64,000 bases of DNA from Spinellus fusiger (Eukaryota > Mucoromycota > Mucoromycetes > Mucorales > Phycomycetaceae). The position numbers and the translations under genes were made by a program. The notes under the pieces are model-generated. The model saw nothing but the letters and a program-made list of their open reading frames with translations. It ran no database searches and was not told where the DNA came from. Shown piece by piece: positions 54,917 to 64,000 of the stretch (position 1 is the first letter of the stretch; every line of letters begins with the position of its first letter). Where the stretch lies: positions 372,001 through 436,000 of the forward strand of contig JALLLS010000024.1 in assembly GCA_025094145.1 (NCBI GenBank). Direction: 5' to 3'.

Positions 54917-57900
54917 TGTGGAAAATATAAATAAATAAAATAAAAGAAAAAAGGGTCCTCTTTTTATGCATTTCTTTTATTTTTATCCTACGATCGCCCG
55001 CTTTTTTTTTCCCTTTGTTTCATTTTAGTGCTGTTGTAGTGTGCACATAGCTTACACTACATCCATTCTATAGACATACACAACTAGATAGAATAAAAAA
55101 AAGAACAAAGTGGATGATAAACAGTACAAGTGAGCTACTGGCAAGGTGGATTTAACAAGAGAATTCAACCCAACCTGCGAGAATAAAAAGATAAACATTG
55201 CAGTTTCTGTTATTAAAACTGGCCAAACAAAAAAACAAAAAAACAAAAAGTCCATCTATTGTCTAAAACTGTCTTTTTGTTTTGTCTCTCCCGTTATACA
55301 CTTTATAAGACACATTGGATGGACTCGACTTGTTCTGTTTATTGACTTGTTCTATTGACTTGGTGTTTCTACTACAGGGTGGAAGTTGCTTTTCATAACT
55401 TCATCGACTCACCCACTCGTTTGCCTTTTTTTTTCTTTCAAAAAGACAGTAGTATACTAAGTTCTCTTATGAATAGAATCGCCTTGACACTGCCTAGGTC
55501 TCTTATTGACACGTGCTTTCTTAGTGTACTGTGGTCCTCTTGTGTAGGACGTGTATTACTCTGGCACTTTGTTTCATGGCCAGCAGAGGTTGCACTTGTC
55601 CATAAAATAGATTATCTTCAAGACCCCACCGAAAAGACACATCAATGTTTCAAGAAAGGCATGATTCAAATATGTAGGCCCCTCTTTTTATACAGTGTGA
55701 ATGCACCCCATTCAACAATTTATGCTAGTTGGTTACCTGATTAAGTCTGGAAATATAACTTTGTAAGCCTCTTTCTTTTATAGAATATACATCTATAGGA
55801 TCTACATATTCCTATAGACTTCTCGCTTGATTCATTGGTCATTATTAATTATTAATAAAGAACTGCTGCTTTACTTTGAGGTTCTTTCTTTTTTCATTGA
55901 ATTCATCAAGGGTTGTACAGGCATTTCAATCCAATGATCTCTGAGAGAATAGAAACTCTATGAATTTTATCATTACGACTGTAATTGTTTCATTTGTATC
56001 AGAATGGCTGATAAACAAGTAGATGAGCAACACCCTCAACCTTTTCTTCCATAAAAGTGTGTTATCTTTCTGTAGGTAGACACTTACTCGGATGACAATG
56101 GGTGAGTAAGTAATAGGATGTTACTATGGGCTACTCTGTAATGTTGTAGTTTCATTGGTGCAGACAGGATGAGGTTGTAGTCTTTCTTGATACATTCTCG
56201 CTATTTTTATTATCTGTAGCACTGTAATGATCCTCCAAGACATGAGATGATGCAGCTCTCCAAGTCATAAGGACCATTGATCTTTAGCCCCTATCTGATA
56301 TGGACAGACTAGCTGGTATTTATAGTTATTCAAGACTTACATTACTGCTTTTCTGCTCTATTTATCACGTCAAACAAGTTTCTATTTATTCCTTTGCTTT
56401 ATTCCTACATGTCTTATGGAAAATATTAAAGCTTAATTAAAAACATAGACATACACAAGGTCAATCTTCCTAGTTTACACAACTTTAGTTTTTCACACTG
56501 AATACAGTTGTTTTCTTTATTATTGGTATATTCTATCCAAGAAATATACTATGCATTCTAACTTTATAAATAGTTTAGTATCTATATGTCTCTATGGACT
56601 GTGTATTTATCAGGCAAGAACATAACCTAGAGTCACACTTTCTTTTCTTTTCTTTTTACAATGCATCTCTTTTTCTTTTTCTCTGTAGTGTATAGCCAGT
56701 GTGGATTTAAGCTTTTTCATCAAATACAAAGAATTGGTTGAATTTACAGATTAAGTTTTAATAAATAATGCATGTCCTTGGTGTGCTGAATTCAATTTGA
56801 TCGGCAAATAAGCTTGTCCATCAGGTTTCTGATATTCAATACATCCTTATTTTGCAAGGGAATACTATTTTAATGAAATGATGCCTAGCACATACATGTG
56901 TTCAAGCGTGCATTAACATTCAAATATCTGCCATTGGAGATACAGACACCTTATTTATACTTCTTTATATATACCACTAGTGCTATGGTGTGTCCAATGG
57001 AATATACTACATCACAGTATCTATGAGAGAAGAAAATAGAGTGATTATCAATGATTTATTTTTCCAACAAAAGACAGGTTCATTGGCATAGAGTAACGAA
57101 TGTTTATTCAATACCACATTTACAGAAAATATCCATTTTTTAGAGAGTAGATGGTTCAACAAATTTTGTTCATAAGCACATAGTAATTTTGACTTACTTG
57201 AGTATGCTTTTAAAACAAGAGATTTCTTGGATCTATTTGAATATAACACAAGCCATCTCATGATGTGCACTAGTGTAATGCATTGAATCAACCCAATACA
57301 GTCAGATCTCAATAATAAATAGTCACTCTATAAACTGTAACTTTTGGTTGATAAGGATGGAAATAGGATATTTGCAGTCAATGTAAGAGAGCATTATCAT
57401 GGGAAATACTTTACCATGAATGAAGCAGAGGCATAAAGGACTGTTATCAATACTCAGACAACACTGATGTAATAGCAATAATATATAAATATAAAAAAAG
57501 AAATATAAAAATATATCAATACATTCCATACATATTCTTTTAGTCATTGTTTAATAATAGAAATTTAAAGTATAGAAATTTCTATCTTGTGAAATAACAT
57601 AGTATTGCACAGAATACTTTTAGGAAAATATATTTCTAGACAAATGATTAATATTTATTCCGAAATAGATAGTATGGCAATGAGTCAATTGGTTTGAGAT
57701 GAAATATAGTTTTGAAGAGAAATAAGGGTGTTCTTAAATACCAAATAATAAAGTCGATGAGTTTATTCAATGAATGGTCTTGTGTAAAATAAAGCCAATG
57801 ATTGACACATGGGGGCTAAATAAGAGACAATCTACTTTGAAATCTCAACTGCTCTTTTGTTTCCAAATGATAGGCTACCTGAGTAGCAAGAAAACACCTC

Positions 57901-58181
57901 CCATCAGACAAGGACAGAAGCTGGGGTTATTGTTTAAGTTGACAAGTATCACTTATTAACTGGTGTGTTGGTCTAATTTTTGTATATCTTATTTTTATTC
58001 TCTATTATAATAAGTAACTGTTTCTATAGTACTTTTCAACCATTGACAAATATTGAAAATTAATAAGCAGATAGAAAATACTAATTTAATATTGATACAT
58101 AACAGCAAAAACAAGAGAACAGAAAGTTAAAAGAAACTGTAATGAATGAGCAGACACAACAAATGCAGCCTTTTTTTTTTT
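54917..58181. other. 3.3-kb region without a supported gene
   Basis: Several short open frames exist (longest 129 codons at 55355-55744), but none has recognisable content, good codon pattern or convincing splice partners. AT-rich, with poly-A/T and tattgat-type runs. It includes the promoter of the PAS gene on the left and the 3' flank of the methyltransferase on the right. Fast-evolving or non-coding genes could be missed. Confidence 0.5.
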
Positions 58182-61100
58182 TTAAATTTCTTGAGCTTTC
58201 AGCCAATCTTCTTGTAATGCAGCCCTTAATTCTTTCCCTAATGCAAATGCCAATGGTACAGGTACAGCATTACCAATTTGTCGATACATGTCTTTACAAG
58301 ATTGTGAACTGGTATCAGGAGCAGTGCTGCAAAAGAGAAAAGTATCCGGGAACCCTTGTGCGCGTGCATATTCTCTGACAGAAAGCACTCTACGCTGATT
58401 AGGATGAAGAACAGTCTAAGTAGATAATATTCGTCAGTAATATAAAGGTAAAAATAGACAGCATAAAATACATACTCCCTGTTTTCCCATGGGTGACATT
58501 TCTGTCAAAGTAGTTTGAAATTGCCCATTAAAATCTAATCTGCCATAAAGGCCCTTCCATCCATTGTGACGAGAAGCAGCAGAGTCTTTGTGTGATAAAC
58601 ACCAAGGTTTCAGCTTGTGTGGAAGCCCTTTATATAAATAAATAAATAAACATAAATAAATAAATAACATATGAATACACTTGGTATAGATAAAGATAGA
58701 GAGGAAGGCACTTACCTGTATGATCTGAATTGGGGGCCATTTTGATGTTAGAGATACGTTCTATATTGACACTATTAAATGATCTTGAAACATGGTTTTT
58801 CAGTTGTTCCGATCCCAAACGGAACCATTGCTGGAGATCTGTCAAGGGAGGATGTATATAGGATTGAACTGGATAACCTACTAAAGAAACTTTAAATCCT
58901 TTTAATCTGGGAACATTAGAGGCTGCAGCGATGGCTCTGTCATTATCTGTTTCTGGATAAACTTCATGTGGATTGAGGTACTCAAAGGCAGGTAAGTCCG
59001 AGATGGAATCTCCTACAGTGAGGTTCGGGAGAGGGGCTTGTCCATTCGTACGGTGCACATAAGAAAATGCCGTTCCATCCGGCAGAGTGACAGAAAGAGA
59101 TGATGATTTTGGGAAACAAGTAGTTGGTTGAGGGAAATCTGGTAACTTGCTTCCAATCTTTGTACCCCAAATAAATAATCGACGACGGCTCTGAGCAACA
59201 CCATGCTGTCCAGCCTGTTGAATACTGAAGCGTGTCTGATACCCCATACTAGTCAAGCAGCGTAAAATGTATTTTAATACTCCCATTTCAATTCCCCCCT
59301 TGATACGAGAAGCACCATCTTGCTCACCAGCCAATTTATACATCAAGAGTCCTCTGACATTTTCCAATAGGAAATACTTTGGCTTGTAAAAATCAACATA
59401 ACTAAGGGCAGTACAAACAAGAGTGTTTTTGATATCGTCTGCTTTTTTAAATCTGTTGACACCACTGAAGCCCTGGCAAGGGGGTCCACAATAGATAAAA
59501 TCCACATCTCCTGGTGTAGGCATGTCTTTCAGAGGACGACCAAGATGATCGTTGAGTTTTTCTAGAGACTCTTTACGTCCATGCTGTGCAATAGCTCTTT
59601 CTAATAAAACATTGGCGCATTGATTGTAGGCTATAGATCCCGGGACGTTTTTCTCGAAACTAATAGAAGCACTTGGGGAGAACTCAATAGCATATTTTGT
59701 ATCCACCACCTTGGTCATGTCCATACCACATGTGAGTCCACCACAACCAGAGAATATATCAAGTCCAACTAGTTTAACACTAGAGTTCATGAATTGAGCC
59801 GATTTTTCGATTCTTTCTTTTCTTCCTTGCTTGCATGAACTGCACTGTTTCAGCTCACTTTTATCAATGTTTTCAAATTCTTCATTGGTGTATTTAGTTG
59901 AAATATAGAAATTATTGGGATTCTCCTTGTACTCGATCAGATCAGGGATATCGCTAGTGTGTTCTACCCAGCACGTTCCCTCGAGCAGTGCCACATTAAT
60001 GGTGCTCTCCTTGTCTGTCATGCAAACACGGCGAGATTCTTTTGCTGTAATGTCATTGGAATTAATATGGTCATAATAATTGAAATCTATGATATTCTCA
60101 GTTCGATCAAAGAGCCGAACCTGGACTCTAGCGGGCATAAGGATAGTGGGGTATTTATTTTCCCCGGATTTACCCTTTCGACGTTTAACAGGAGCATCAT
60201 TCTTTACCTCACACCCCTCAAAAGACATGATTTGGCCAATTTGGTAAGGTGAGTTGGCAATGTCTGTAAGGATATAGACAAAATCATGCAGATGATACTC
60301 TTGCTTTTTGAACTTTAAGCCGGTTTTTTGTTGGGATGTAGTTTTCAACCATTGAATTTCCTCACAGGCATGTTTTTCTTGGATTGTTTTGCATGAAAAG
60401 CATCCTTCATAGTCATTGTCTATGTCGCTGCCACCTTCTATCTCATGAAGCTTGACATCTTCATAGACTGCATATTCTGTATCATACCAGAACCTTAAGA
60501 CCAAAAAAGAAAAGAAAAGAAAAGAGTTTATTATAAACTACTACTAAATTTGTAACTTACCTGTAAAACCACCAATTCTTTTGTTTAAACTCGATGGGCT
60601 CTCTTTCATCCGCACCCAGACGCACCAGCTGACATTTACCCATGATGCAAGACAGTGAATTATCACTACAAGAATCCAAAAGAAACAATTCTCTTTTTCC
60701 GGCAAACTCTTGTAACAATGTTTCTTTACCATGAGAGAAATAACGTGCGTGAAACATAAACTGTTCATCCGAATCCGAGTCTTCGTACATGTATATAATA
60801 CGTGCAAACCAGGGCTCTTCGGTATCATTGCGCAGATAAATACAGTCATTTGTTTTCATCAGTTCTCCGTCAATGACTACTGAATTGTAATAGGTACGCG
60901 TTCCATTCTTCTTGAATGGTTTACAATTCCATCGGATCTTGTTAGTGAATGATTTATAGGATGTCTCTTTGTGTAAGCTAGACACAAATGTCTCGTGGAT
61001 TGTACTTTCTGCCTCTTCGGCTGCTTCTTTGATTTTTACAAGTCGTCGAGAAAACATGTCCTTGGCAATCATTGCCACATGGGGTGTCACGCAAGTAGGA

Positions 61101-62546
61101 TTAGGCTTTTCTAGCACTTTAATGTTCATATTTCTGACGGTCTGTCGGCTGGATGTATCTTCAGCACCTGTGCTTAACTTTTTAGTGGGTTTTTTTTTGT
61201 CTCATTCTGAATTTTCAATAGTCTCTCCATCAGCGGTTGATGAAGGATATCAAGTTTATCGAATTCTGTAGCCCAAATGCCAAGTTCCTCAATAACATAG
61301 CCAACATGTGTTTTTACATCTTCCTCTCTGAGTTTAATGGAGTAGTCTGAACTTCCTCTTGATGAGCTCCCCTCTATATTCGTCAACCGTTTAAAGAATG
61401 CCTGATAGGAAGTGTTTTCATCCTGTGTCAGGACTGTTTCTGCAACATTAGCAATTCTAATACGTGCAAAAGCGGGATCATAAAAGGGTTTGTACTGCAT
61501 TGAAGGTCTTCCTAGCTTATACCAGGCGTATTGCGTCTGTAACCAAATTTCACTTTCTCCATTAGCATTCATATACACCTGAGAAAAGAAAATGCAGGTG
61601 AGCTGAACAGAAATTGTAGCAGGCGCACTCTCTGACATGTTATCTCCATCCTCATCGTCGCCTTCGTCCAACTCATCTACTTCATCGTCGCCCTCACTGC
61701 CAATAAAGATTGCCTTTAGATTTCCAGAAGCACAAATCTCCATATCTCCTTCACCAATATCATCCAATGTTCGAATTCTTCTATTGTCGGCAATATCATA
61801 CAATACAAAATTATCTAATGTTCGCATGGGCAGAGTACGCTTTTCTTCGTCCTCTTCGTCCTCTTCGTCGTCCTCCTCCTCCTCTGCCTGTTCACCTATG
61901 ACTTCAAGTTTTTCATCCTCAATCACTTCTTCTGATTCTGGTACAAAATAAAATGTCTTTTCCAGTGCTAAGTGTACAGTAAAAGATTAATGTCCCATCT
62001 CCTTCACTAGAAGAGTAGACTACTATGTCATGCTACATACCTTTTGTGAGCTTTTTCTCTACTTTACTTTGAGGTGTTCTTCTGGCCCTTTTTGCTGGCA
62101 AAGACGCTTCTTCTTCTGAGGACTCTTTTTCTTGCTCCTGCTTTTTGGTCTCCACTTCTGTCTTTGTGTTGTAGCTGCGTGTTCTCTCTATTTTTTATGT
62201 TTTTTTTATGTTTTTTTTTCATAGACAGAAAAATCATTTAATAAGCGTCCCTATTATCTTTGTCTCTATAAGAAGTATTTTACTTGTGTTCCTGATTTCC
62301 TGAGCAGGGGTTTCTTCTACACTTTCTATATTCTTCAGCTTTTCGAGTCTATCAAGGGTCATCTCGATATCAAAATCACATTCTTCTATCACTGCGCAAA
62401 TAGTGTCTACACCATACATGAGTTAGCATGTTGAACAGACACAATGAACAAACAAACAACTCACTCCATTCTAATGTGGTGAATCTTGACTTGAGAAGCT
62501 GATGGATCTCTTTTATGCTCTTATTTTCATACTTTTCTGCTGACAT
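58182..62546 (-). CDS. DNMT1/DIM-2-like DNA (cytosine-5)-methyltransferase with N-terminal CUE-like domain
   Basis: Predicted order: CUE-like (residues about 10-55: [16 protein letters not shown], then [20 protein letters not shown]), basic NLS-like linker ([19 protein letters not shown]), acidic run, RFTS-like domain ([20 protein letters not shown] ... [20 protein letters not shown]), BAH1 ([33 protein letters not shown]), BAH2 ([28 protein letters not shown]), then the C5-MTase. MTase motifs: [27 protein letters not shown] with catalytic Cys, [49 protein letters not shown]. It ends KAQEI, TAA 58182-58184. Start ATG 62544-62546 ([16 protein letters not shown]). The first three introns (TGGA|GTGAGT, ACAA|GTAAAA, AAAG|GTATGT) all keep frame. 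No CXXC finger seen. Acts in the nucleus on CpG or other cytosines; specificity unknown. Confidence 0.88.
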
Positions 62547-62810
62547 TTGAATGACTTGAGAAAACTTCAGCTATCAAAACAAATGCTATTTTTCTTTCTT
62601 TCTATCCTTTCAATAACGTTTTCTTTTCTTTTTTTTCTTTTCCAAAAGAAAATAAAAATAGCCTTTATAGGTAACCCGCCTGGGTTAATAGAAGAGAAGC
62701 AAAAAAGGTTATTTTATGACTGCTAAAGACTAGTTCTCTGAGGCCATGAACAACCCATACACAAAGATTGAAATCAATACATGGTTTAATAGAAATTATT
62801 CATGTCTTTT

Positions 62811-62841
<31 letters not shown>

Positions 62842-64000
62842 GAGAAGTAAAAGATGGATTCAGTGACATTCTTCATACCTGTTTAAACTCCTTGGCTTCT
62901 TACTATTGGACTCGAACTTGTAAAGCTTTTTCTATTATAACTTTTTTTTTAAAATAAAAAAAAGATAGCCATTTTAACACAATTAAAGGTCTGCTGAATA
63001 CTGGGCTTTATTTTGCACTTATTTTTGGTGAAGTTTATTTTTATTTTTATTATAATTGATATTTGTCTATGTGAAGGCTAAATGAGTAATGACAGGCATT
63101 GTTCCTGCTATAATAAAAAAGTACACTCATGGATAGAATACCAAACCTCCACTCATGATATCCTATAAACACATACAAAAAAATAGGGTTTAGTATTGAA
63201 TATACAAGCCATTATAATACAAATAGAAAGTGTATTCAATTGAGAGTTGATTTCTTCTTAGCCTTCCATGACAATTACTAATGTAGGTATGTTTATCAAT
63301 TTAACACACCATAGTCTCCTATGTATTACCACCACTCATGTACAACCCTATGATATAGTGATAAACATAGTAAATCACATTGTAAAGTGATAAACTATAC
63401 AAAGACCATTCCAAAACATACAAGAGTTTATAAAATAAAGCATTAGAATACAGTCTATTAAAAAATCAACATTGAATTTGTGTTGTTTTATTATTGTGAG
63501 ATAAGAAATCTATTGTTTTCTTCCAGGAGGATTATAAAGTAAAATTGAAGAGAAAAGTAATAATATATCTTAACATGAAAAATACAACAATGAAACGTGC
63601 TCAGTAGTTGATTTATATTTTATTATCAAGATACTAGAACATTATAATATCTTTTACATAACAGAATTAAGCAAGACACGCTTTATCACTTTTTTAGATC
63701 ATTGAGAAATGACCTAAGAAGACCATGACATTTAACTTTATGTATTTCTGTTCATTAATATGGCCTGGGGTTCTTGATATGATTAAATAAATGGTATGCA
63801 ATAGATCTTACAAAAAAAAGAGGTAATTATTCATGTTTTCAACTACACACCAGGAGGTCTTTAGGATATAAAAGGAAATAGTTAAACTACAATTGTTTAA
63901 AAATGATAAGTCGATTTGAAAAGGAGCAAAAAAAGTGAGATGTATTCATGTTAGTTCTTAAATAAAGATTATTATGTAAATTTACCTGTAAATATCTGAA
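62547..64000. other. AT-rich end of window, no gene seen
   Basis: Contains a (taa)n microsatellite at about 62811-62840 and another divergent copy of the dispersed motif (ggaggtctttaggatataaa at about 63852-63871). No protein-coding or RNA gene signal visible to me. Confidence 0.5.
62811..62840. repeat. (taa)n microsatellite
   Basis: Ten uninterrupted taa/aat triplets in intergenic DNA upstream of the methyltransferase gene. Confidence 0.95.

Noticed and set aside
55355..55744. 129-codon open frame
   Set aside because: No motif, odd composition (Phe run from a poly-T tract), no splice partners; likely chance.

Overview
The window looks like chromosomal DNA of an early-diverging, filamentous fungus of the Mucoromycota, most likely Mucorales. 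The genes are cut by many short GT-AG introns (about 40-100 bp, plus at least two GC-AG introns). Spacers are AT-rich, and there are many Tc1/mariner and IS630-like DNA transposons. The gene content (uracil-catabolism URC1, a DNMT1/DIM-2 type methyltransferase, a STRA6-like membrane protein, a Kaptin homologue) fits that group better than Ascomycota or Basidiomycota. All exon structures given here were read by eye and have not been checked against RNA.

Layout. 1-3736: a divergent pair, URC1 (runs off the left end) and a uracil phosphoribosyltransferase, sharing a 516-bp spacer; these are two enzymes of one pyrimidine-salvage/catabolism pathway. 3954-8360: a multi-exon, multi-TM STRA6-like protein. 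8361-13195: a long gene-free stretch, then a repeat-rich hypothetical protein. 13738-14889: a decayed Tc1 element. 15323-18783: cytoplasmic isoleucyl-tRNA synthetase. 19982-43112: a mobile-element-dominated region. It is built around a pair of ~3.45-kb inverted repeats (21329-24778 and 33538-36995), each carrying an intact small secreted-protein gene and a dead Tc1 transposase. The 8.8-kb spacer between them holds a PHO80-like cyclin gene, a 36-bp tRNA 5' fragment flanked by a 14-bp direct repeat, and a 5'-truncated LINE. To the right lie two IS630-like elements (one with an intact 439-residue transposase), nuclease-like pseudogene pieces and another Tc1.

43603-54916 is a compact housekeeping block: a possible coiled-coil gene, type II PI 4-kinase, a Kaptin (KPTN) homologue, a Loa1-like lysophospholipid acyltransferase, proteasome subunit Rpn9, a mitochondrial RRM protein and a PAS-domain protein. 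PI4K, KPTN and LOA1 are separated by only 2 and 4 bp at their coding ends. 54917-58181 has no gene I can support. 58182-62546 encodes a DNA cytosine-5 methyltransferase with RFTS, two BAH domains and all main MTase motifs, preceded in frame by a predicted N-terminal CUE-like ubiquitin-binding module. This is the most interesting candidate for an undescribed architecture. The last 1.45 kb shows nothing but AT-rich sequence and a microsatellite.
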